This document shows, in pieces, positions 1 through 8,696 of a stretch of DNA of 64,000 bases; the stretch's first letter is position 1, and each line of letters opens with the position of its first letter. A program made the position numbers and the translations under genes. The notes under the pieces were generated by a model. That model was not told the DNA's origin and searched no databases. It saw nothing but the letters and a program-made list of their open reading frames with translations. Source of the DNA: Glutamicibacter sp. B1 (GTDB taxonomy: Bacteria; Actinomycetota; Actinomycetes; Actinomycetales; Micrococcaceae); assembly GCF_039602135.1 (NCBI RefSeq), contig NZ_CP125942.1, forward strand, positions 1,178,001-1,242,000, read 5' to 3'.

Positions 1-2
1 TC

Positions 3-299
3 GGACACCTGCACGGAGCCAACGTCACCATCGCCGAAGAAGCCGAGTCGATGACCGCGTTGCTTCAAGAACGAGGCCCGCTGGACTTCCGCGATTTGAT
101 CGCCGATGCTTCAGAGCATCTGGTGGTCGTGGTGCGTTTTCTGGCATTGTTGGAGATGTTCCGGCAACGAGCCATTAGCTTCGAACAGGAAAATCCGCTC
201 GGAGCACTGCGCATCGCACTGGCTTCGGAGTCCACCTTTGATGCCGACGCGGTCCAAGATGAGTATGAGGGGAGTGCTGGTGAGGTGAATCATGAGTGA
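3..299 (+). CDS. scpA: Segregation and condensation protein A, C-terminal part (partial)
   Basis: This is the 3' end of a gene that begins before the window. The visible 98 residues end in the winged-helix-like C-terminus typical of ScpA, with a run ending VRFLALLEMFRQRAISFEQ, the part of the kleisin that contacts the Smc head. ScpA, ScpB and Smc form the bacterial condensin that compacts and segregates origins. The stop codon overlaps the scpB start by 8 bases, which supports translational coupling. Identity rests on this motif and on scpB following directly. Confidence 0.9.
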   Translation, partial: GHLHGANVTIAEEAESMTALLQERGPLDFRDLIADASEHLVVVVRFLALLEMFRQRAISFEQENPLGALRIALASESTFDADAVQDEYEGSAGEVNHE

Positions 300-882
300 G
301 ATTGCACCCATTGATCAGCTGCCAGGAGGCCTAGAATCGGGTCTTGAAGCGGTGCTGATGGTCGCTGATATCCCCGTCAGTTCGGCACGTTTGGCCGAAA
401 TCTTTCAGGTGCCTACGGACAGGGTTGCCCAGACACTAGAGAAGTTGGCAACCGAGTATGATGGTAAGGATCGCCCGCGCGGATTTGAACTGCGTCGTGT
501 CGCCTCCGGGTGGCGTTTCTATACGCGCAGCGATTATGCCGATTTCGTCTCCAGCTTTGTGCTTGATGGACAGAGCGCGCGCTTGTCGCAGGCCGCCTTG
601 GAAACACTGGCTGTCATTGCTTACCGACAGCCGGTTTCGCGTGGACGTATTTCGGCGATTCGAGGTGTGAACGTCGATTCGGTGGTGCGCACATTGCTCA
701 CCCGCGGATTGATCACGGAGTATCCAGAAACTGGTGACGGCGGCGCAACGCTGTACCAAACCACTGAATACTTCCTGGAACGACTGGGATTGGGCTCGCT
801 AGATGAGTTGCCTGCGCTATCCCCGTATCTTCCTGGGGTTGCCGATCTTGAATCGCTCGATTCGGCAACCTACGACGACTAA
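292..882 (+). CDS. scpB: Segregation and condensation protein B
   Basis: A 196-residue protein of normal ScpB length made of two winged-helix domains. The stretch LSQAALETLAVIAYRQPVSR and the following RGVNVDSVVRTLLTRGLI are hallmark ScpB sequences. ScpB dimers bind the ScpA kleisin in the Smc condensin complex on the nucleoid. The ATG lies inside the scpA end, and rluB follows about 100 bases later, the order seen in most actinobacteria. The acidic C-terminal tail (about residues 180-196) is family-typical and variable. Confidence 0.95.
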   Translation: MSEIAPIDQLPGGLESGLEAVLMVADIPVSSARLAEIFQVPTDRVAQTLEKLATEYDGKDRPRGFELRRVASGWRFYTRSDYADFVSSFVLDGQSARLSQAALETLAVIAYRQPVSRGRISAIRGVNVDSVVRTLLTRGLITEYPETGDGGATLYQTTEYFLERLGLGSLDELPALSPYLPGVADLESLDSATYDD

Positions 883-982
883 GTAGCAGCCAAAAAGGCA
901 GCTACACCGGACTAAGAATGCGTGAAGCCCCACACCGATGGGTCCGCGCAGGTCAACGCAACAGCAAGGGACACAGGCAAGC

Positions 983-2068
983 ATGAGCAGGGGATCATCC
1001 TCCGGCCGCACACCACGCGGCAACAATTCCAACTTTGGCGGCAAATCAGCATCTGGTCGCGGCAAGCAGACCGGCGGCAAGGCCCAGGGTGGCAAGTCTT
1101 ACGGCGAGAAGCCTTACGACAAGTCTGCCTCCGGCAAGCCAGGTGCCAAGTCGAACTCGGCCAAATCAAACTCCGCCAAGCGCAATACTTCGGCAACTCG
1201 TAAAAACTCCGAGCGTGCCTTCGGCAAGGAGCGCTTCGGCAACTCCGTACCGACCAACTATGCGCGTCCAACCCAGCGCGCCCGCGCCCAGGCTCGCGCC
1301 GAGAATCAAGCAGCCCGCGAAGTCAACGGCGAAATGCAGGACGGCATCCGTCTGCAGAAGGCCATGGCCAACGCTGGTGTGGCTTCACGTCGCGTGTGCG
1401 AAGAGATGATTCTCGAAGGCCGCGTTGAGGTCAACGGCAGCCTCGTCGTAGAACTTGGTACCCGTGTGGACCCTGCCAAGGATTCCATCCACGTTGATGG
1501 CATGCGCATCCAGATGAACCAGGCCAACCGCTACTACGTGTTCAACAAGCCGAAGCACGTCATGAGCACGATGGATGACCCTGAAGGCCGTCGCACCATT
1601 GCCGACTACTTCAAGAACGAGCACCACTCCCAGCGCCTGTTCCACGTCGGCCGCCTGGACTACAAGACTGAGGGCCTGCTGATCCTGACTAACGATGGCG
1701 AATTGGCTAACCGCCTACAGCACCCTAAGTATGAGGTGCCCAAGACCTACCTGGTGCAGATCCCTGGCCCACTGCCTCGTGCGGTGAGCAACCAGCTGCG
1801 TGAAGGCATCAAGCTCGAAGATGGCTGGATCAAGGTTGATGACCTGAAGATCATTGCCACCACCCCGAAAAACGTGATGGTTGAAGTGACCCTGCACTCG
1901 GGCCGCAACCGCATCGTTCGCCGCATGTTTGACGCCGTGGGCCACCCGGTTCAGCGTCTGGTGCGCGTGGCCGTGGGACCGATCCAGCTCGGCGATCAGA
2001 AGCAGGGCACGATCCGTTCTTTGGGCAACCAAGAAGTCGGACACCTGATGGCCATGGTGGGGATGTAA
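983..2068 (+). CDS. rluB: Pseudouridine synthase, RluB/RsuA family
   Basis: It modifies uridine to pseudouridine in 23S rRNA helix 80 (RluB) or a similar rRNA site. After a basic, low-complexity N-terminus of about 110 residues rich in Gly, Lys and Ser comes an S4 RNA-binding domain (RLQKAMANAGVASRR) and the catalytic domain with FHVGRLDYKTEGLLILTNDG, whose Asp is the nucleophile. I chose the ATG at 983, preceded by AAGGGA about 10-15 bases upstream. An in-frame ATG at 938 has no ribosome site. The basic extension is common in actinobacterial homologues. It sits between scpB and tyrA and is probably co-transcribed. Confidence 0.92.
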   Translation: MSRGSSSGRTPRGNNSNFGGKSASGRGKQTGGKAQGGKSYGEKPYDKSASGKPGAKSNSAKSNSAKRNTSATRKNSERAFGKERFGNSVPTNYARPTQRARAQARAENQAAREVNGEMQDGIRLQKAMANAGVASRRVCEEMILEGRVEVNGSLVVELGTRVDPAKDSIHVDGMRIQMNQANRYYVFNKPKHVMSTMDDPEGRRTIADYFKNEHHSQRLFHVGRLDYKTEGLLILTNDGELANRLQHPKYEVPKTYLVQIPGPLPRAVSNQLREGIKLEDGWIKVDDLKIIATTPKNVMVEVTLHSGRNRIVRRMFDAVGHPVQRLVRVAVGPIQLGDQKQGTIRSLGNQEVGHLMAMVGM

Positions 2069-2071
2069 CCC

Positions 2072-3172
2072 ATGCTCTCATCTCACCTTGCCGGCCCAGT
2101 ACTGGTCATCGGCACCGGGTTGCTGGGCACCTCGGTGGGTTTGGGTCTGCGCGCCAAAGGCGTGCCGGTCTATCTTTCAGATGTTTCACCGACCGCCGCC
2201 GGGGTCGCCCAAGATATCGGAGCTGGCGTGCTGTTAGAGCAGCGCACCATCGCCCCGGAACTTGTGGTGATCGGCGCTCCGCCGGATGTCACCGCCAAGC
2301 TGGTGGCCGAAGCCTTGCTGGCCTACCCCAATGCCACCGTGGTGGATATTGCTAGCGTGAAGGGCTCGATCCTGAGCGCCGTCTTGGCTGATCAGCGTTT
2401 GAGCCAGAGCGAAACGTCCCGCTATGTGGGTACGCACCCGATGGCTGGACGCGAAAAATCGGGCCCAGCGGCGGCTCGTGGTGAGCTGTTCACCTCGATG
2501 CCGTGGGTGATTTGCGCCCATGAGGGTGCCGACCCGGCGCGGGTGAAGGTGGCCGAATCCCTGGCTATCGACCTGGGTGCCACCATGCATCGCATGTCGG
2601 TCACCGAGCACGATGAATCGGTCGCGCTGATCAGCCACTTCCCGCAGGCCGCCAGTTCGATGATTGCCTCGCGGCTGCTGAACGCCGAAGCGCATCAGTT
2701 GGCACTGGCCGGCAACGGTCTGCGCGATACTACCCGTATCGCGGCCAGTGACGAGAAGCTCTGGATCCAGATTTTTTCGCACAATGCCCCTGCACTGGTG
2801 CCGATTTTGACCGGGATGAAGGAAGACCTGGACCGGCTGATCAACACCTTGCGCGACCCGCAGGGACCCGGTGCGTTGCTGGATTTGTCCACGTTGATGA
2901 CCGAAGGTAACGCGGGCAAGGCACGAATCCCTGGCAAGCACGGCGCGCCTCCACAGGCTTTTGCCCTGGTCACCGTGCTGGTGGATGACCGTCCAGGACA
3001 GATCGCCCAACTGCTCACCGAAATCGGTGAAGCAGACATTAATATTGAAGATTTGCGAATGGAACACTCTGCAGGCCACCAAGTTGGCATGGTGGATGTT
3101 TCGGTGGTTCCCGGCCGCCGCGACGAATTGATCGACGTTTTGACTAAGAACGGATGGAAAGTAGCCCAGTGA
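2072..3172 (+). CDS. tyrA: Prephenate dehydrogenase with C-terminal ACT domain
   Basis: It oxidatively decarboxylates prephenate to 4-hydroxyphenylpyruvate with NAD(P)+ for tyrosine synthesis in the cytosol. The 366-residue protein starts with a Rossmann nucleotide site (VIGTGLLGTSVGLGLRAKG), continues with the active-site region around GTHPMAGREKSG, and ends in an ACT domain (LVTVLVDDRPGQIAQLLTEI), which suggests feedback control by an amino acid, probably tyrosine. The ATG is 3 bases after the rluB stop, and the stop overlaps the cmk GTG start (GTGA), so the genes are likely coupled. Confidence 0.93.
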   Translation: MLSSHLAGPVLVIGTGLLGTSVGLGLRAKGVPVYLSDVSPTAAGVAQDIGAGVLLEQRTIAPELVVIGAPPDVTAKLVAEALLAYPNATVVDIASVKGSILSAVLADQRLSQSETSRYVGTHPMAGREKSGPAAARGELFTSMPWVICAHEGADPARVKVAESLAIDLGATMHRMSVTEHDESVALISHFPQAASSMIASRLLNAEAHQLALAGNGLRDTTRIAASDEKLWIQIFSHNAPALVPILTGMKEDLDRLINTLRDPQGPGALLDLSTLMTEGNAGKARIPGKHGAPPQAFALVTVLVDDRPGQIAQLLTEIGEADINIEDLRMEHSAGHQVGMVDVSVVPGRRDELIDVLTKNGWKVAQ

Positions 3173-3849
3173 GCACCTTGAATAACGACCAGCTTGTGAT
3201 CGCCATTGACGGACCAAGCGGCTCCGGCAAGTCCTCGGTGTCCAAGGCCGTCGCCCGCGCATTGGGTGCCGCCTATCTGGATACCGGTGCGATGTACCGT
3301 GCCATCACTTACTCGGTGCTCGCAAATGGAACCGACCTATCCGATGCCACCGCGATTGCCCAGGCTGTGCGCGATGCACAGTTGGAGATCTCGGTCGACC
3401 CCGATGCCGAGTTGGTTAAGATCGGTGGCGTTGATGTCACCGCTGCCATTCGTGAACCACGCATTTCCGAACAGGTATCCACCGTGGCCACGAACCTCGA
3501 CGCTCGCGCCGAGCTGGTGCGTCGTCAGCAGGAAATCATCAAGGCCAATGCTCGCATTGTTGCCGAAGGTCGCGACATCACCACCGTGGTCGCTCCTGAT
3601 GCGAACGCCCGTATTCTGCTCACCGCCTCGGAAGAAGCACGACTGCGCCGACGTGGTCTGCAGTTAGGTGGAAGCCAGAACGATGAACAGCTGGCCACTC
3701 AGGTGCTGGCTCGTGATGCGAAGGACTCCACCGTGGTGAACTTCACCCAGGCCGCCGATGGTGTGATGACCGTGGATTCTTCGGACCTAGATTTTGAACA
3801 AACCATCGCTGCGGTGCTTGACGCAATTAGCACTGCAACGAAAAACTAG
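3169..3849 (+). CDS. cmk: Cytidylate kinase
   Basis: It phosphorylates CMP and dCMP with ATP. The 226-residue product has a P-loop near residue 15 (GPSGSGKSS), the substrate-binding YLDTGAMYRA, the EGRDITTVVAPDA block and a lid with ARLRRRG. I chose the GTG at 3169, which overlaps the tyrA stop as GTGA. An in-frame ATG at 3154 would lie inside tyrA without a better ribosome site. cmk-der order is conserved in actinobacteria. Confidence 0.93.
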   Translation: MSTLNNDQLVIAIDGPSGSGKSSVSKAVARALGAAYLDTGAMYRAITYSVLANGTDLSDATAIAQAVRDAQLEISVDPDAELVKIGGVDVTAAIREPRISEQVSTVATNLDARAELVRRQQEIIKANARIVAEGRDITTVVAPDANARILLTASEEARLRRRGLQLGGSQNDEQLATQVLARDAKDSTVVNFTQAADGVMTVDSSDLDFEQTIAAVLDAISTATKN

Positions 3850-3914
3850 CCTAAAGCTGGTGCCCATCCTCGGCGAGAGCCGATGAAGATTACGATCGCT
3901 GTGAAGGGAAAATC

Positions 3915-5447
3915 ATGAGCGAGAACAACTCCACCCACGACGAGGAATTTATCCCCGTTGGAGACGACGATATCGCCGAGCGCCTGGCCGAACTGAGCGA
4001 GGAAGAAGCCGCCATTCGTGCGCAGGCTCTGCTCAGCGGACTGGAAGACTACGAACTAGACGAAGAGGACTCGGCCCTGCTGGCCGGTCTTGACGAGTTT
4101 GATGACGACGACGCCGATGTGGTGATCCCACCGGTACTCGCCGTGATCGGACGCCCCAACGTGGGCAAGTCCACCCTGGTGAACCGCATTTTGGGTCGCC
4201 GCGAAGCTGTGGTGGAAGATACCCCCGGTGTGACGCGTGACCGCGTGTCCTACTCGGCTGAGTGGATGGGCCGGCCCTTCACCATCGTTGATACCGGTGG
4301 TTGGGAGCACGATGCCAAGGGTATCCACGCTTCCGTGGCTGACCAGGCAGAAATCGCCGCCGACGTGGCCGATGCCATCCTCTTTGTGGTGGATTCGCAT
4401 GTTGGTGCCACCGCAACCGATGAGGCCGTGGTGAAGATGCTGCGCAAGAAGGGTAAGCCGGTCTTCTTGGTGGCCAACAAAGTTGATGACTTCAACCAGG
4501 AAGCCGAAGCGGCGGTGCTCTGGGGCTTGGGCTTTGGACAGCCATGGCCGGTTTCTGCCCTGCACGGTCGCGGCACCGCGGACCTTTTGGATGCCGTCAT
4601 GGAGAAACTTCCGGAGCACTCCGCTTTTGGTGGTTTGATTCCTTCCGGCGGTCCGCGCCGTATCGCGTTGATCGGACGCCCAAATGTGGGTAAGTCCTCA
4701 CTGCTGAACAAGTTGGCCGGTTCCGAGCGCGTGGTGGTCGACGATTATGCCGGCACCACCCGCGACCCGGTGGATGAACTGATCGAACTGGGCGGAAATG
4801 TGTGGCGTTTTGTGGATACCGCAGGTATTCGCCGCCGCCAGCACATGGCTGTGGGTTCGGATTACTACGCTTCCCTGCGTACGCAGAGTGCCTTGGAGAA
4901 GGCCGAAGTAGCTGTCATCTTGTTGGCTGCCAACGAGGTCGTCTCCGAACAGGATGTGCGGATCATCCAGTTGGCTATTGAGGCCGGCCGTGCCCTGGTC
5001 ATCGTCTACAACAAGTGGGACGAGGTGGATGAGGATCGCCGCTACTACCTGGACCAGGAAATCGAGCGCGACCTTGCCCACATTGAATGGGCGCCACGCG
5101 TCAACATTTCGGCCAAGACCGGATGGCACAAGGACAAGCTGGTTCCTGCGCTGAATACCGCACTGGAATCGTGGGATAAGCGTATTCCTACCGGAAAGCT
5201 CAATGCCTTCCTCGGCGAACTCGTCGCAGCTCATCCGCACCCAGTGCGCGGCGGTAAGCAGCCACGTATTCTCTTCGGAACTCAGGCTTCGGCTCGTCCG
5301 CCACGCTTCGTGCTCTTCACCACCGGGTTCTTGGATCCTGGCTACCGCCGATTCATTACCCGTCGTCTGCGCGAAACCTTCGGCTTTGAGGGCACACCGA
5401 TCGAAGTATCGATGCGAATCCGCGAACGCCGTAGCCGCAAACGCTAG
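3915..5447 (+). CDS. der: Ribosome biogenesis GTPase Der (EngA)
   Basis: A double-GTPase protein that assists 50S subunit maturation. The two P-loops are GRPNVGKST (about residue 79) and GRPNVGKSS (about 255), each followed by DTGG/DTAG switch motifs and NKVD/NKWD specificity motifs. A KH-like domain ends the protein with a basic tail (RERRSRKR). The first 70 residues are an acidic extension (very rich in Glu and Asp) absent from E. coli Der but usual in actinobacteria. The ATG has GAAGGGAA upstream. Confidence 0.95.
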   Translation: MSENNSTHDEEFIPVGDDDIAERLAELSEEEAAIRAQALLSGLEDYELDEEDSALLAGLDEFDDDDADVVIPPVLAVIGRPNVGKSTLVNRILGRREAVVEDTPGVTRDRVSYSAEWMGRPFTIVDTGGWEHDAKGIHASVADQAEIAADVADAILFVVDSHVGATATDEAVVKMLRKKGKPVFLVANKVDDFNQEAEAAVLWGLGFGQPWPVSALHGRGTADLLDAVMEKLPEHSAFGGLIPSGGPRRIALIGRPNVGKSSLLNKLAGSERVVVDDYAGTTRDPVDELIELGGNVWRFVDTAGIRRRQHMAVGSDYYASLRTQSALEKAEVAVILLAANEVVSEQDVRIIQLAIEAGRALVIVYNKWDEVDEDRRYYLDQEIERDLAHIEWAPRVNISAKTGWHKDKLVPALNTALESWDKRIPTGKLNAFLGELVAAHPHPVRGGKQPRILFGTQASARPPRFVLFTTGFLDPGYRRFITRRLRETFGFEGTPIEVSMRIRERRSRKR

Positions 5448-5547
5448 AGTTCGAAATTAGCCCTTCACTTGGTGTAGGGTAATAACGGAGCTTTTGCAGA
5501 CGGCACCCTTGGTTCTCACGACTTGGGGATAACGGCTGCGGAGGCAT

Positions 5548-5621
5548 CGGGCTATGGCGCAGCTTGGTAGCGCGCCTCACTGGGGGTGAGGAGGCCGTGG
5601 GTTCAAATCCCGCTAGCCCGA
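5548..5621 (+). tRNA. tRNA-Pro, anticodon GGG
   Basis: A 74-base cloverleaf. The acceptor stem pairs CGGGCTA with TAGCCCG, the D-loop contains AGCTTGGTAG, the anticodon stem CCTCA/TGAGG encloses the loop CTGGGGG giving anticodon GGG, and the T-arm contains GTTCAAATC. The CCA end is not encoded. It follows der and precedes a strong terminator. Confidence 0.95.
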
Positions 5622-5632
5622 CCGATCAGCAT

Positions 5633-5664
5633 AACCCCGTCGAGAGCAATCTCGGCGGGGTTTT
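5633..5664 (+). terminator. Rho-independent terminator after tRNA-Pro
   Basis: The arms AACCCCGTCGAGA and TCTCGGCGGGGTT pair over 13 positions (one G-U) around a GCAA tetraloop and run into a short T tract. It ends the tRNA transcript, and possibly der. Confidence 0.85.
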
Positions 5665-5698
5665 GTGCTGTCTTGCACAGGCTCGGAAAGGTCATCGA

Positions 5699-6541
5699 AT
5701 GCAGCGTCGTTTCTACCAGGTCGATGTTTTCAGCAGTACACCCTATAAGGGCAACCCTCTCGGCGTTGTGCTCGACGGGCAAGACCTTGAAACTGAAGCG
5801 ATGCAAGCCTATTCGCTCTGGTCCAACCTCTCCGAAGTCACCTATGTCTTACCGGCAAACGACAAGCAAGCGGATTTTCAGTTCCGCATTTTTGCCAGGC
5901 AACATGAGTACCGTTTTGCTGGGCATCCAGCTCTTGGGACCGCTCGCGCGTGGCTGGACGCCGGTGGCGTGCCACAAAACCCACGACAGTTGATCTTGGA
6001 GTGCGGGGCCGGACTGGTGCCAATCAATATCGATGGCGATGTTCTTTCCTTCGCATCGCCAGCAACCATCCGTTCAGGGGATCTTGAGGCCGACGAGTTG
6101 AAGGAACTGGTCAGCATCCTGGATATCGATCCGGCCACGGTTAAAGACTCACAATGGGTGGATAACGGGCCGGGATGGGCGGCAGTGCTGCTCGAAAATT
6201 CTGAGCAAGTCTTAGAAATTGTCCCCAAAATTCCACAACGGCCAGGACGCTGGAAGATCGGAGTCATCGGCGCCTTGCCTCAGGAACGTTGGCCAGAAAA
6301 ATTTGAATTCCGTGCACTGACCATCGAAGATGGTGCACTCCGTGAGGATCCGGTGACAGGAAGCCTCAACGGCGCTGCCACCGACTGGTTAATTGATGCT
6401 GGATACACCACCGCTCCACTGATCAACCGACAAGGAACCAAAGTCGGAAGACGGGGGCGAGTTCATTTGGATCGACAGGACTCTCAACTCTGGGTCGGTG
6501 GCGCAACCACGATATTAATCAGCGGGACCATCGAGCTCTAG
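5699..6541 (+). CDS. PhzF family isomerase/epimerase-like protein
   Basis: A 280-residue member of the PhzF/DapF-fold superfamily. The N-terminus FYQVDVFSSTPYKGNPLGVV and the RFAGHPALGTA motif are diagnostic, and EDPVTGSLNGA matches the second half of the pseudo-symmetric fold. Family members isomerise small metabolites, with phenazine PhzF the best known. No phenazine genes are near, so the substrate is unknown. The ATG at 5699 has GGAAAGG eight bases upstream. An upstream in-frame start would read through the tRNA and is rejected. Confidence 0.88.
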   Translation: MQRRFYQVDVFSSTPYKGNPLGVVLDGQDLETEAMQAYSLWSNLSEVTYVLPANDKQADFQFRIFARQHEYRFAGHPALGTARAWLDAGGVPQNPRQLILECGAGLVPINIDGDVLSFASPATIRSGDLEADELKELVSILDIDPATVKDSQWVDNGPGWAAVLLENSEQVLEIVPKIPQRPGRWKIGVIGALPQERWPEKFEFRALTIEDGALREDPVTGSLNGAATDWLIDAGYTTAPLINRQGTKVGRRGRVHLDRQDSQLWVGGATTILISGTIEL

Positions 6542-6743
6542 AGGACTGAATTCTTGTCACTTGCGAATAAGGGACATAGTCTTGAACGATGGGAACGATA
6601 ATTTTTGGGATCTTCGCGCGGTAACTAACGCGCAACTTTGCGTCCTAGCATCCAATCACTTTCTGGCATCTATCTGATGTCGTATGAACGCCAGCGAGCC
6701 GAGCCCACGGTGGCAGGTCTCTGGCAACAGGCAGGAACATCCC

Positions 6744-8450
6744 ATGACTCACCCACATGACGGGCGCCAAGTAGCGTCCCAGAACTTAGATCATTCCCCA
6801 GACTACATTTGCGCTATGCGTGGTATCAGCGTCAGTTTCGGCGATCGAGACGTACTGATTGACTGCGACCTGACGATTTCCGCCAAGGAACGATTGGCGG
6901 TGCTCGGCGATAACGGTTCGGGCAAGTCCACCTTGATGCGCGTCATCGCAGGAAATCTGACAGCCGATCGCGGCCAGCGCGAGATGAACGCCCCCGGGTC
7001 AGTAGCCTTTGCGGCCCAGAATCCACAGTTTGCAGCGTCTGCGACTATTCAACAGGTGATTGATTCGTATCATGCTCGCTTCCGCGAGCTGGAGAATTTG
7101 ATGAGGATTATCAGTCTAAAACTCCCTGGTGCACAGGGTGCGGTAGCTGAACGCCTCATGGCCCAACTTCAGCAGGTCACTGATATCTATGAAGCCGCCG
7201 ATGGCTACACCGTTAAACAACGACTGGATAGCGCGCTACAGCAACTTGGCTTGGGGGAGTTGGATCGTGACAGCGAAGTATCCCGACTTTCCGGTGGGCA
7301 ACGCTCACGTCTGGCCCTTGCTTGTGTGCTTTGCTCAAGCGCGCAGTTATTGTTGCTCGATGAGCCGACCAATGACCTAGATGAAGCCGCACTGACCTGG
7401 CTGGAAAGATGCCTCGACAGGCATCGTGGAGCGATAGTGTTAATCACCCACGACCGTATGTTTCTCAAGCGTTTTGCACGTTCCATTCTTGAAGTTCAGG
7501 AGGGAAGACTGAATCGGTACGGTAATGGCTACGATGGTTACCTGCATGCCAAAGAGCAAGAGCGTATCTCGGCCGAAGAAGCCTATGCTGCGTGGAGTGA
7601 AGATATGGAGCATTCCCGAAAACTCGTGGAAAAGAACGCTTCGCGGGTAGCTGCGATTCCTCGAAAAATGGAAATGGCTGCCTTTGGGCACGGCAATTTT
7701 CGTTCGCGAGAACGAAGCCACGGATCCACTTCGAAAATCCGACAAGCCAAATCTCGGATCGAAGAATTGGAAGCTCGGCCTGTACCCAAGCCGGCCGCCG
7801 AGCTTGAATTTTCTATGCCGTCAGGTAGTGGGGCTGCTGAAAATACACGGGCCCTGATCCAGGTTCGCAATGCGCAACGCGACGTGGCTCCGAAACTTCG
7901 AACAGGCTCGTTTGAGATTAATCTTGGCGAACGCTGGCTGGTGACCGGGCCGAATGGAGCTGGGAAAACCTCCCTGCTGAAACTCTTGGCTGGTGAATTG
8001 GCTGAGGACAGCGGTCAAGTCCAGCGAGCCTCGCAGATGCGTTGGGCTTGGCTACGACAAGAACTGGGGCAGTTGCCCGGGCAGAGCCTGATTGAGGCGT
8101 TTGCGTTGGCAACAGATCAATACCTGGAAGATGCCGCCGAAGCGCTGGCCAAGCTGGGCTTGTTCATGCCGGAGGACTTCGAACGACATCCGCAGGCATT
8201 GTCCGTCGGACAATGCCGGCGACTCGAATTGGCGATCGCCGTGAGCTCTGAGGCTCAGGTGTTGTTCCTGGACGAGCCCACAAACCATATTTCACCGGTG
8301 CTTGTCGAACAGCTTGAAAGCGCCTTGGAGGACTACCCAGGAACGGTCATTACCGTCAGCCATGATCGTCGATGGCAACAAAAACTTAAGGAGCGTGGCC
8401 CCCTGCATCGGTTGCAGGTCCAAGATGGGTATGTTCAAGTTGTTCGCTAA
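6744..8450 (+). CDS. ABC-F family ATPase, TlrC/OleB-like (candidate ribosome-protection protein)
   Basis: 568 residues with two ATP-binding cassettes and no membrane segment, the ABC-F layout. NBD1 has Walker A LGDNGSGKST, signature LSGGQRSR and LLLDEPTNDLD. The linker of about 90 residues is charged and helical. NBD2 has GPNGAGKTS, an altered signature LSVGQCRR and LFLDEPTNH. The overall pattern, including the NBD1 wording, resembles actinomycete macrolide-resistance proteins such as TlrC. It would act by displacing drugs from the ribosome, which is inference. ATG 6744 has AGGAA in register, while ATG 6684 in frame has none. The gene stands alone with a terminator behind it. Confidence 0.85.
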   Translation: MTHPHDGRQVASQNLDHSPDYICAMRGISVSFGDRDVLIDCDLTISAKERLAVLGDNGSGKSTLMRVIAGNLTADRGQREMNAPGSVAFAAQNPQFAASATIQQVIDSYHARFRELENLMRIISLKLPGAQGAVAERLMAQLQQVTDIYEAADGYTVKQRLDSALQQLGLGELDRDSEVSRLSGGQRSRLALACVLCSSAQLLLLDEPTNDLDEAALTWLERCLDRHRGAIVLITHDRMFLKRFARSILEVQEGRLNRYGNGYDGYLHAKEQERISAEEAYAAWSEDMEHSRKLVEKNASRVAAIPRKMEMAAFGHGNFRSRERSHGSTSKIRQAKSRIEELEARPVPKPAAELEFSMPSGSGAAENTRALIQVRNAQRDVAPKLRTGSFEINLGERWLVTGPNGAGKTSLLKLLAGELAEDSGQVQRASQMRWAWLRQELGQLPGQSLIEAFALATDQYLEDAAEALAKLGLFMPEDFERHPQALSVGQCRRLELAIAVSSEAQVLFLDEPTNHISPVLVEQLESALEDYPGTVITVSHDRRWQQKLKERGPLHRLQVQDGYVQVVR

Positions 8451-8492
8451 CAACTCCCAGCAGGCTCATTATTAATAACTTTCGTGACTATC

Positions 8493-8531
8493 GCCCCAGC
8501 AAACCTTTGAACTTAGAAGGTTGGCTGGGGC
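8493..8531 (+). terminator. Hairpin terminator after the ABC-F gene
   Basis: GCCCCAGC-AACCTT pairs with AAGGTT-GCTGGGGC, with one bulge on each side and a 9-base loop, followed by a T-rich run (TTCTTCGTGTTT). Confidence 0.7.
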
Positions 8532-8602
8532 TTCTTCGTGTTTACGGGGCGAGGGAAGCAACCGAACCGCTGACCTTCTTGTGCTGGAGCTCACGGATTG
8601 TA

Positions 8603-8608
8603 TATGAT
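8603..8608 (+). promoter_or_regulatory. Possible -10 element (TATGAT) for the monooxygenase gene
   Basis: TATGAT matches the -10 consensus well and lies about 90 bases before the ATG at 8697 in the only intergenic space available. No convincing -35 box is visible, so an activator may be needed. Confidence 0.3.
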
Positions 8609-8696
8609 CAGTGTGCGATAAAAGATTACAGTGTTCGTTTATAGAACTCATGATAAAAAGTTCGATGGCGCTGTTAGAGAATTGGGGAATGAAACA

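Noticed and set aside
2234..3262. 342-codon minus-strand frame across tyrA and cmk
   Set aside because: Antisense to two well-identified genes, no recognisable domain.
5564..5698. N-terminal extension of the PhzF-like gene
   Set aside because: It would read through tRNA-Pro and its terminator; the ATG at 5699 has a proper ribosome site.
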